This document shows positions 25,711 through 32,822 of a stretch of DNA of 64,000 nt, one piece after another. This DNA comes from Lawsonibacter faecis. Lineage in GTDB: Bacteria > Bacillota > Clostridia > Oscillospirales > Oscillospiraceae. Within the stretch, counting starts at the first letter, position 1. Each line of letters begins with the position of its first letter. The notes beneath the pieces are model-generated. The model saw only the letters and a program-made list of their open reading frames with translations, had not been told where the DNA came from and searched no databases. The translations under genes and the position numbers were made by a program. The DNA lies in assembly GCF_014287675.1 (NCBI RefSeq), contig NZ_JACOPQ010000004.1, positions 1 to 64,000 on the forward strand, read 5' to 3'.

Positions 25711-26029
25711 GGGACGCGGTCTACGCGCCCCCACGATATTCGTTATATGGCCCGCGGGCGGCCAATGGCTGCATCCATCGCATGGGTGTACCCATTGTTC
25801 GTCCGCAGCACGGGGGAGAATGGGTGCCTGGCAGCTAAAATCGACGCCGCCTGCGCAGGGGAACTCAGCCGCACCCTTTTGTGACTGGGCCTCCGGAATA
25901 TCTGCCCGGAGGCAAATTACATTCTGAAATAAATAGGGCGGGACTGCGGGAACCGCAGCCCCGCCCGGGGTAGCAAACCTAAAATCCTATCCGAATCGTA
26001 ATATAAACGGGTCAGTATACTCTTCGGAT
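25711..26029. other. Intergenic region between array B and the BMP lipoprotein gene
   Basis: No credible gene. It holds a small hairpin GCCTCCGG/CCGGAGGC (about 25888-25912) and the lipoprotein terminator. Short ORFs here lack ribosome sites. Confidence 0.5.
25934..25970 (-). terminator. Intrinsic terminator after the BMP lipoprotein gene
   Basis: On the minus strand GGGCGGGGCTGCGG pairs with CCGCAGTCCCGCCC, followed by TATTTATTT. Downstream ATPase/permease expression would need read-through or its own promoter. Confidence 0.7.
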
Positions 26030-27283
26030 TTACTTAATGGTGTTGGTGATGCCGTCAATAATCCAGCAGAAGGACGGCGCGGAAGCCTCGCCGCTCTCGT
26101 CGTAGAAGTCTCCCTCGGCCAAACTCCAGTCGGCAACCTTGTCGCCGGTGCTGGAGTCAAATTCATAGCCGTTCAGGGGGCCGGAGAAGACGTGGAAGTC
26201 CTCCTCCATAAACTTCTTCTCGGCGGCCTCGATGGCCTCCTGGGTGCCGGGCGCAATGATAGCCTCATTCAGGCGGCTGAGGTAGACTGCACCGTCCTTG
26301 AAGCCCTGGCACCAGTCGGTGGGGATCTCCTCGCCATTCATCATGCAGTTGAGGGCAAAGGTGTAGTACACGCCCCAGTCCACCCGGGCGGAGACCAGGC
26401 TGGCCTCGGGGGCGGCGTCGATCATGTCGGCGTTGTAGCCCACCTGGAAGGCGCCGGCGTTCTGGGCGGTGGTGGCGGGGGCGGTGGTGTCGGAGTGCTG
26501 GGAGATAACCCCGCAGCCGTTGTCAATCAGAGCCTTGGCCACCTGGGCCTCCAGAGCGGCATCGGACCAGGAGTTGGTGTACTGGACCTCCATGGTCACC
26601 TCGGGATAGACGCTCTTGGCGCCCAGATAGAAGGCGGTAAAGCCGGAGACCACCTCAGCGAAGGGGAACGCGCCCACGTAGCCCAGCTTGGGGTTATTGA
26701 TCTCCTTGGCCTTCAGACCGGCGGCAATACCCGCCAGGTAGCGGGCCTCGAAGATCTTGGTGAAGTAGTTGTGGTCGTTGGTGTTCTCGGTCTGAGACGC
26801 CTGATAGCCGGTGGCGTGGCAGAACTGGATGTCCGGGTTCTCCTCCGCCAGGGGGATCATAAACTGCTCATGGCCGAAGCTGTTGCAGAAGATGATCTGG
26901 GCGCCGGCGTCAATGCACTCCTGGATGGCGGTGGTGCAGCCCGCGTCCTCTCCCACGTTGCGCTTGATGACAAGCTGGTCCTTGGAGAGGCCGCAGTTTG
27001 CAAGGGCCTCTTCCATGCCTACCATGTGGTTGTAGTTGTAACCGTTGTCGTTCTCCTCGCCGATCATCACCAGGCCGATTTTCAGGTCGGCGGCGGCGAT
27101 GCCCGCGCCGGAGGGGGCGGGGGACTGACCGGCGTCGTCTGGGGTCGCGGGGGTGGTGGCCGGAGTGGAGCTGTCGGTGCCGGGGGCCGGGCTCTGTCCG
27201 CCCTCGCTGGGTTTGTCGCCGCAGGCGGCCAGGGCGAACACCATGGCGCCCGCCAGGAGCAGTGCAAGCAGTCTTTTCTTCAT
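26030..27283 (-). CDS. BMP-family nucleoside-binding lipoprotein (PnrA-like)
   Basis: 417 aa. A lipoprotein signal (MKKRLLALLLAGAMVFALAAC, Cys21) is followed by a Gly/Ser/Pro/Thr-rich linker to about residue 60. Next comes the BMP fold (IGLVMIGEENDNGYNYNHMVGMEEAL ... LGYVGAFPFAEVVSGFTAFYLGAK). PnrA/Bmp proteins bind purine nucleosides and deliver them to the permeases encoded downstream. AAGGAGG precedes the ATG; the first 16 codons of the longest ORF are excluded. First gene of the transporter operon. Confidence 0.9.
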   Translation of the reverse strand: MKKRLLALLLAGAMVFALAACGDKPSEGGQSPAPGTDSSTPATTPATPDDAGQSPAPSGAGIAAADLKIGLVMIGEENDNGYNYNHMVGMEEALANCGLSKDQLVIKRNVGEDAGCTTAIQECIDAGAQIIFCNSFGHEQFMIPLAEENPDIQFCHATGYQASQTENTNDHNYFTKIFEARYLAGIAAGLKAKEINNPKLGYVGAFPFAEVVSGFTAFYLGAKSVYPEVTMEVQYTNSWSDAALEAQVAKALIDNGCGVISQHSDTTAPATTAQNAGAFQVGYNADMIDAAPEASLVSARVDWGVYYTFALNCMMNGEEIPTDWCQGFKDGAVYLSRLNEAIIAPGTQEAIEAAEKKFMEEDFHVFSGPLNGYEFDSSTGDKVADWSLAEGDFYDESGEASAPSFCWIIDGITNTIK

Positions 27284-27369
27284 GTTCCGTTCCTCCTTAT
27301 TCTGTTGGGCCGTTGCAAGAGGTACTATCATTTACGGTTTCAAAAACCGGAAATGCCTGCTTCCCTGCG

Positions 27370-27440
27370 CCGCAGACAGTATCTGAATCATCCGGCTGCT
27401 TTCGCCGGAAGCCGGGTCGTCCGGCTGATTCAGACACTCC
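27370..27440 (-). promoter_or_regulatory. Long hairpin in the presumed bmp leader
   Basis: On the minus strand TCTGAATCAGCCGG pairs with CCGGATGATTCAGA (13 of 14) around an internal CCGGCTTCCGG region, about 95 nt upstream of the lipoprotein ribosome site. Could be an mRNA control or stability element; no known purine aptamer sequence is seen. Confidence 0.35.
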
Positions 27441-27475
27441 CTCCAGGGGCGCTGACAGATCTATCCGCTCATCAC

Positions 27476-27500
27476 AAAAGGCGCGAAACGCGCGCCTTTT
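27476..27500. terminator. Bidirectional hairpin between bmp and xpt
   Basis: AAAAGGCGCG/CGCGCCTTTT with a 5-nt loop; on the minus strand it would terminate xpt transcripts before the bmp leader. Confidence 0.5.
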
Positions 27501-27592
27501 GCCTGCGGCAGCAGGGGTGGTGCTGTGGTGCGCCCGGTAAACCGGCGCGCAGGTCTGCAATATTTTTACCGGAGGCCAGAATCGGCGGCCAC

Positions 27593-27767
27593 GCTTACCT
27601 ATGCGCCTAAGCTCGCGCTTCTCTGTCACGTTCGCTTTGGGCGCATCATCGGCGCGCTAAGGCGACATTCCGCCAAAAATGCCGCCGGGCCTTGCGGGGG
27701 ACGGCCCGCCCTGTTTTTTGTCTCCGTGCCGTCTTAGCTTACCTATGCGCCTAAGCTCGCGCTTCTC
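27593..27767 (-). repeat. 31-bp direct repeat bracketing the xpt 3' flank
   Basis: The same 31-mer (GCTTACCTATGCGCC...TTCTC on the plus strand) lies at 27593-27623 and 27737-27767. The second copy ends inside the xpt stop codon. Spacing is 144 bp. It echoes the gene-end duplications of arrays A, C and D but shares no sequence with them. Confidence 0.75.
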
Positions 27768-28338
27768 AGCAGAACTCCACGCCGCCTTCGACGCTCATGC
27801 TCTTGATGCGGGCCAGGGACTCCACGCGCACGCCCATCTCTCGGATGAGGTCGCCGCCGGGCTGGAAGGCCTTCTCCACGCAGATACCCGCGCCCACCAC
27901 GGTGGCGCCTGCGGCCTCCACCAGCTTGATGAGGCCCTGGAGGGCGCTGCCGTTGGCCAGAAAGTCGTCAATGAGGAGCACCCGGTCCTCGCTGTGCAAA
28001 AACTCCTTGGAGACGATGATATCGTAAACCTTTCCGTGGGTGAAGGACTCCACCTTGGAGGTGTACACGTCCCCGGCGATGTTCTTGGTCTTGTTCTTCT
28101 TGGCGAAGATGACCGGCACGTTAAAATACTGGGCGGCAATACAGGCGATGCCGATGCCGGAGGCCTCGATAGTCAAAATTTTTGTGACGTTCTGTCCTTC
28201 AAAGAGGCGGGCAAACTCCCTGCCAATCTCGCCGAAGAGCGCCACGTCCATCTGGTGGTTCAGGAAGCTGTCGACTTTCAGTACTCCGCCCTCGCGAATT
28301 TTTCCGTCCCTGCGGATCCGCTCCTCCAATAACTGCAT
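27766..28338 (-). CDS. xpt: Xanthine phosphoribosyltransferase
   Basis: 190-aa type I phosphoribosyltransferase. The PRPP loop VLLIDDFLANGSAL is at about 121-134 and the N-terminal LKVDSFLNHQMD is typical of Xpt. It converts xanthine (or hypoxanthine/guanine) to the nucleotide. GGACAGGAGAG lies before the ATG. It sits beside a BMP-type nucleoside importer, so uptake and salvage are linked. The ~50-nt leader is too short for a purine riboswitch. Confidence 0.92.
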   Translation of the reverse strand: MQLLEERIRRDGKIREGGVLKVDSFLNHQMDVALFGEIGREFARLFEGQNVTKILTIEASGIGIACIAAQYFNVPVIFAKKNKTKNIAGDVYTSKVESFTHGKVYDIIVSKEFLHSEDRVLLIDDFLANGSALQGLIKLVEAAGATVVGAGICVEKAFQPGGDLIREMGVRVESLARIKSMSVEGGVEFC

Positions 28339-28386
28339 ATCCCGCTCTCCTGTCCTATCATTCTATATGTAAAAAAGATACCTTTT

Positions 28387-28415
28387 ATTTTACAGGAAAA
28401 ACACTTGTACTTCAA
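28387..28415 (-). promoter_or_regulatory. xpt: Sigma-A promoter of xpt
   Basis: Minus strand TTGAAG, 17-nt spacer, TAAAAT; transcription would begin about 40 nt before the ATG. Confidence 0.6.
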
Positions 28416-28639
28416 TCAAGCATATTCTATCAAAAAAAACCGCCGCCGTCACCTGGTTTTATAAATTTTGTTACCGGCCATTTCCAGTAAAATCGTCAAT
28501 TGGCTATTTTCTGCCAGTTGCGGGCCCCTGGTTTTTTGTCCCCCGGCCCCCTCCTCTCTTTTCATTCCGGCCCGACTGTGTTATGATGGCCGTGGATAAT
28601 CCCGTCGGGCCACAACCCGCCCTCGGGGAGGTGCGTAAG
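28416..28639. other. Divergent intergenic region between xpt and the 150-aa membrane protein gene
   Basis: AT-rich compared with the rest of the window. It holds the xpt promoter at one end and, for the plus-strand gene, TTTTCA-17-TATGAT at about 28559-28587. The strand of gene transcription switches here from mostly minus to a 31-kb plus block. Confidence 0.4.
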
Positions 28640-29092
28640 TTGGAAAATCCGTTCGTGCGCCGCTTGGCCGTCTCCGTCGCCGCGCCGCCGGACGCCGTGC
28701 TGCGTGCGCTTAAGTCCCTGGCCTGGAACCGGGGTGAAAACGCTTTCGGATCTCAATCGTTTTTCTTTCGCATGCACTGTTCCCGGCACTACAGCAGCGC
28801 CGTCCGGGTGTCCGGCTCGGTGGAGCGCCGGGGGCCGGTCTGCATCGTCCGGGCCGAAATGCGTCTCTCGCCGGCCGATATCATCGGCGCCTGGGCGGTC
28901 TTTCTCCTCTTTGCGCCTGCCGCGTTCCTCTGCGGATATCTGGCCCTGACCCAGCCCTACGCGTCTCCGGTGCCCTGCTTCGCGGCAGGCGCCTTTCTCC
29001 TGCTGACCGCCCTTCTGCCCATGCCGCTGAAGCTGCGCTCCTGCGGGAGACGGCTGGACGCAAGGCTCAGGCTGCTGGAGCCGCCCATTTAG
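28640..29092 (+). CDS. Unknown membrane protein with two C-terminal helices
   Basis: 150-aa protein not recognised. A soluble N-terminal half (about 1-78) precedes two membrane segments, IIGAWAVFLLFAPAAFLCGYLAL and CFAAGAFLLLTALLPM, and a basic tail (LKLRSCGRRLDARLRL). Starts at TTG 28640, chosen because GGGGAGGTGCG lies 3 nt before it. It precedes the SLH/GH18-like protein gene by 73 bp. Confidence 0.6.
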   Translation: MENPFVRRLAVSVAAPPDAVLRALKSLAWNRGENAFGSQSFFFRMHCSRHYSSAVRVSGSVERRGPVCIVRAEMRLSPADIIGAWAVFLLFAPAAFLCGYLALTQPYASPVPCFAAGAFLLLTALLPMPLKLRSCGRRLDARLRLLEPPI

Positions 29093-29165
29093 GCCGGCTG
29101 CTCGCTTTGCCTGTCTCACAATTCGAGAACCATTTCATTTTGTAAATTGAGAAACGGAGGTCCCT

Positions 29166-30830
29166 ATGAAACGACGTATCCTCGCCGCCGCCCTGGCCGT
29201 CTGCCTGCTGCTGGCGGTCCCCGCGGCCGCCGCACCGGCCCAGAGCAGCTACCCCGACGTGCCTGAGGGCGACTGGTCCATTGAGTCCATTGAAAAGGCC
29301 AGAGAATACGGCCTCATGCAGGGCGGCAGCGACGGCGGCTTCGGCTTTAATAAAGATATGACCCGGGGCGAATTCGTCACCGTCCTCCGGCGGATGTTCG
29401 GCTGGGAGGAGGCCAAGCCCGAGGCCCCCTCCTTCTCCGACGTGAAGAGCGGCGACTGGTTTTACTCGGCCGTGGAGGCGGCCCTGGTGCACGGCGCCAT
29501 CGACGCGGGCCTGTACTTCAACCCCAAGGACCCCATCAGCCGCCAGGACATGGCGGTGATGCTGATCCGCGCCCTGGGCTATCAGCCCCTGGCCGCCGCA
29601 AAGGAAAGCGCCGCGCTTCCCTTTGACGATGTGGCCGAAAACCGGGGGTACATCGCCCTGGCCTACTCCATGGGCGTCATCAGCGGCATCCCCCAGGGCG
29701 GCAAGCTCCTCTTCCAGCCCACCAAGACCTCCACCCGGCAGGAGACCGCCGCCATGCTGGTGCGCACCTATGAGCGGTACACCTCCAAGACCTCCTGGCT
29801 CCACGGGTTTTACGCCCAGGGGTCTTACGGTCAGATCGCCTGCGCCGACTCCATGGACGGCGTATCCCTGGGCTGGAGCCGCATCAGCGTGGACCCGGAG
29901 AAGGGGCCCTATCTCAACCAGTCCTCCAAGAGCGGCAACGAATGGGCCGTTCCTCAGCAGTCGGAGCTGGCCACCGGCCATCTGACGGACAATAAGGTGC
30001 CCTATAATCTCTCGGTCTACGCCTCCGCCTCCGATAAACTGACCCTGGGCGGGACCTCCACCTCCTCGGCGGCTGCGGCCATCTCCACTGCGGAGAGCCG
30101 CACCCAGACCGTGGAGGCCATTGTGGATGCGGCGGCGGACTACGCCGGCGTGACCATCGACTTTGAGAACCTCCGCGACGCGCTGAAAGAGCCCTTCACC
30201 GCCTTTATGACCCAGCTGCGCGCCGCACTTCCCGCGGGCAAGACCCTCTTCGTCTGTGTCCAGCCCCTGGACTGGTTTGAGGGGTATGATTACCGCACAC
30301 TGGGGAACCTTTGCGACAAGGTGATCCTCATGGCCCACGACTACCACGACCGCAGCCTCCCCGCCGGCTGGGTGGGCACAGGCCAGATTACCAATCCGCC
30401 CGCGCCTCTTAATAAGGTATACGACGCTCTGGCCGCCATTACCGACCCAAATACCGGCGTGGCCGACCGCTCCAAGATCGCCCTGGCCATCTCCTTCACC
30501 AGCGTGGGGCTGAAGCTGGACAAGGACGGCAAGCTGGCCGAGACCACCATCTACTCCCCCGCCCCCGACACCATCGTGGGGCGCCTGCGCCAGTCGGACA
30601 CCGTCCGGGGCTGGGACGACACCGCCGCCACCCCCTACGCGGACTACACCGCCGAGGGCGACCGCTACCGCCTCTGGTATGAGGACGCGAGGAGCGTCAG
30701 CGCCAAGATGCAGCTGGCCCGGATGTTCGGCGTGGGCGGCGTATCCCTCTGGCGGCTGGGGACCATCCCCAACTACGGCGACGCGGGGCTGGATTACGAC
30801 GTGTGGAGCGCCGTGCTGGCCGCGGAGTAA
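29166..30830 (+). CDS. Secreted SLH-domain protein with GH18-like catalytic domain
   Basis: 554 aa. A signal peptide (about 1-23, MKRRILAAALAVCLLLAV) is followed by three S-layer homology repeats (about 25-200: YPDVPEGDWS, FSDVKSGDWF, FDDVAENRGY). A GH18-like TIM barrel (about 215-550) follows, with VTIDFENL carrying the Asp-x-Glu of the catalytic motif; the first Asp of DxxDxDxE is not seen. Related proteins are spore-coat or cell-wall hexosaminidase-like (YaaH). Anchored to the wall by SLH. GGAGGT precedes the ATG. Confidence 0.82.
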   Translation: MKRRILAAALAVCLLLAVPAAAAPAQSSYPDVPEGDWSIESIEKAREYGLMQGGSDGGFGFNKDMTRGEFVTVLRRMFGWEEAKPEAPSFSDVKSGDWFYSAVEAALVHGAIDAGLYFNPKDPISRQDMAVMLIRALGYQPLAAAKESAALPFDDVAENRGYIALAYSMGVISGIPQGGKLLFQPTKTSTRQETAAMLVRTYERYTSKTSWLHGFYAQGSYGQIACADSMDGVSLGWSRISVDPEKGPYLNQSSKSGNEWAVPQQSELATGHLTDNKVPYNLSVYASASDKLTLGGTSTSSAAAAISTAESRTQTVEAIVDAAADYAGVTIDFENLRDALKEPFTAFMTQLRAALPAGKTLFVCVQPLDWFEGYDYRTLGNLCDKVILMAHDYHDRSLPAGWVGTGQITNPPAPLNKVYDALAAITDPNTGVADRSKIALAISFTSVGLKLDKDGKLAETTIYSPAPDTIVGRLRQSDTVRGWDDTAATPYADYTAEGDRYRLWYEDARSVSAKMQLARMFGVGGVSLWRLGTIPNYGDAGLDYDVWSAVLAAE

Positions 30831-30893
30831 TATTGTTTCCCGGGCCCCTCTCCTCAGGGAGGCCCCGACAGTAAGTTTGTGGAGTTGATTTTT

Positions 30894-31763
30894 GTGCAGG
30901 AGGCACTTAAGCACAAGCGCCTTGCCCAGGAGCTTCTGCTGATGACCCTGGGCACCGCCCTGGTCTCCGTGGGCGTCTATTTCTTTAAGTTTCCCAACCA
31001 TTTCTCCATGGGCGGCGTATCCGGCCTCTCGGTGCTGCTGGGCGAGGTGGTCCGTATCCCCTGGCTCTCTCCGTCCACCTTCAACACCATTATCAACACC
31101 CTCTTCCTGGTGCTGGGCTTCATCTTTCTCAACAAGGGCTTCGGCTTCAAAACGGTGTACTGCTCCCTGCTCTACGCGGGACTGATCCAGGTGTTTGAGG
31201 TCCTGATTCCCTTGGCCCGGCCCCTCACCAGCAACAAAATGCTGGAGGCCTTCTTTGCCATCATCCTGCCCGCCCTGGGCTCGGGCATCCTCTTCAATAT
31301 CAACGCCTCCACCGGCGGCACCGACATCGCCGCCATGATACTGCAGAAGTTTTCCGGCCTGGACGTGGGCCGGGCGCTGCTCATCTCCGACGTGCTCATC
31401 GCCGGGGCCGCACTCTTTATCTTCGACATTGAGACCGGCCTCTTCTCCCTGCTGGGCCTGGTGCTCAAGTCGGTGCTGGTGGACAGCGTCATCGAGTCCC
31501 TCAACCGGCGCAAGAGCTTTAATATCATCACCTCCCGTCCCCAAATTGTCTGCGACTATATCACCAAGCAGCTCAACCGGGGCGCCACCGTCTGGGAGGG
31601 CCAGGGGGCCTATACCCACCAGACTCACTGGGTGGTGCTCACCGTCCTCACCCGGGGCCAGGCCGTTGTCCTGCGCCGCTACCTCAAGGAGGAGGACCCC
31701 ACCGCGTTCATGCTGGTGTCCAATACCAGCGAAATCTTCGGCAAGGGATTTCTTCGGGCTTAG
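30894..31763 (+). CDS. YitT family membrane protein (DUF161 + DUF2179)
   Basis: 289-aa protein with five to six helices (GTALVSVGVYFFKFPNHFSMGGVSG; NASTGGTDIAAMIL) and a C-terminal cytoplasmic DUF2179 domain (about 205-285). Widespread in Firmicutes and of unknown transport function. Start taken as GTG 30894, with GGAG 9 nt upstream; GTG at 30879 overlaps that site. Confidence 0.85.
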   Translation: MQEALKHKRLAQELLLMTLGTALVSVGVYFFKFPNHFSMGGVSGLSVLLGEVVRIPWLSPSTFNTIINTLFLVLGFIFLNKGFGFKTVYCSLLYAGLIQVFEVLIPLARPLTSNKMLEAFFAIILPALGSGILFNINASTGGTDIAAMILQKFSGLDVGRALLISDVLIAGAALFIFDIETGLFSLLGLVLKSVLVDSVIESLNRRKSFNIITSRPQIVCDYITKQLNRGATVWEGQGAYTHQTHWVVLTVLTRGQAVVLRRYLKEEDPTAFMLVSNTSEIFGKGFLRA

Positions 31764-31821
31764 GGACAGATTCCGCCCTCCGCCCCGCCGCTGCTGACCG
31801 ATTCGTCATAACACATCTCTT

Positions 31822-31855
31822 AAGCGCCCTGTGAACCACACAGGGCGCTTTTTAT
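31822..31855 (+). terminator. Intrinsic terminator after the yitT-like gene
   Basis: Perfect AAGCGCCCTGTG/CACAGGGCGCTT stem, loop AACCA, then TTTAT. Confidence 0.8.
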
Positions 31856-31903
31856 ATCATTTGCCGCCCCCAGATAATAGACAATTCCACCCATCTTTGT
31901 TTC

Positions 31904-31931
31904 TTGCAACCACCCATAAATGCTCTATAAT
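31904..31931 (+). promoter_or_regulatory. Sigma-A promoter of the FtsX-type ABC operon
   Basis: TTGCAA, 16-nt spacer, TATAAT, about 40 nt upstream of the ATPase start. Confidence 0.65.
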
Positions 31932-31971
31932 AAGGATAGCGCACAAACAATACGCGGGAGGCGGGACGCTC

Positions 31972-32673
31972 ATGGCCTATATCTCACTGGAGCACGTGGT
32001 CAAGCGGTACAAAATGGGCGAGGTCGTAATTACGGCGGTGAGCGACATCTCCTTTGAAATAGAAAAGGGCGAATTCGCCATCATTGTGGGCCCCTCGGGC
32101 GCGGGCAAGACCACGGTTTTAAATATTCTGGGCGGCATGGACGAGAGCGACGAGGGCGCCATCCTGGTGGACGGCGCCCAGGTGGACCGCTACTCCTCCA
32201 AGCAGCTCACCACCTACCGCCGGTACGACATCGGCTTTGTCTTCCAGTTCTATAATCTGGTGCAAAATCTGACGGCCCTGGAGAATGTGGAGCTGGCGGC
32301 GCAGATCTGCCGCGAGCCGCTGGACGCCGCCGACGTGCTGCGCCACGTGGGCCTGGGCGAGCGGATGAACAACTTTCCCGGCCAGCTCTCCGGCGGCGAG
32401 CAGCAGCGGGTGGCCATCGCCCGGGCGCTGGCCAAGAACCCCAAGCTCCTCCTCTGCGACGAGCCCACCGGCGCGCTGGACTATGTGACCGGCAAGCAGA
32501 TTTTAAAGCTGCTCCAGGACACCTGCCGTCTCCAGGGCATGACGGTGGTGGTCATCACCCACAACACCGCCCTCACCCCCATGGCCGACCGGGTCATCCA
32601 CATCAAAAACGGTACCGTGGCGGATATCGAGCGCAACTCAAACCCCACCCCCGTGGAGGAGATCGAGTGGTAG
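31972..32673 (+). CDS. ABC exporter ATPase (MacB/LolD type)
   Basis: 233-aa ATPase. Walker A GPSGAGKTT (about 42), LSGGEQQRVAIARAL signature (about 140) and LLCDEPTGALD Walker B. MacB/LolD-type ATPases power mechanotransmission by FtsX-like permeases, and such a permease follows. Start at 31972 after GGGAGGCGGG. No histidine-kinase pair adjoins it. Confidence 0.9.
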   Translation: MAYISLEHVVKRYKMGEVVITAVSDISFEIEKGEFAIIVGPSGAGKTTVLNILGGMDESDEGAILVDGAQVDRYSSKQLTTYRRYDIGFVFQFYNLVQNLTALENVELAAQICREPLDAADVLRHVGLGERMNNFPGQLSGGEQQRVAIARALAKNPKLLLCDEPTGALDYVTGKQILKLLQDTCRLQGMTVVVITHNTALTPMADRVIHIKNGTVADIERNSNPTPVEEIEW

Positions 32674-32822
32674 TGCAAAAGGGTCCGTGAGGCGCGGGAA
32701 GGCGGTCCGGCTTGTACGGCAGCCGGCCGCTTTTTCTTCTGATCAGAGCGTCGTTTCGTCTAACTGCGCTGCTCGCCGAGGGGCGTTTCTTATTTTCTAT
32801 TTTTCTTGAAGGGGGTGCCGGC

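Noticed and set aside
28339..28386. Purine riboswitch upstream of xpt.
   Set aside because: The leader is about 40-50 nt with no three-stem aptamer or conserved loops.
29067..31628. 853-codon open frame on the minus strand.
   Set aside because: It lies antisense to the SLH/GH18-like and YitT genes, is composed of Gly/Val/His-rich shadow residues and has no ribosome site; caused by GC-rich third positions.
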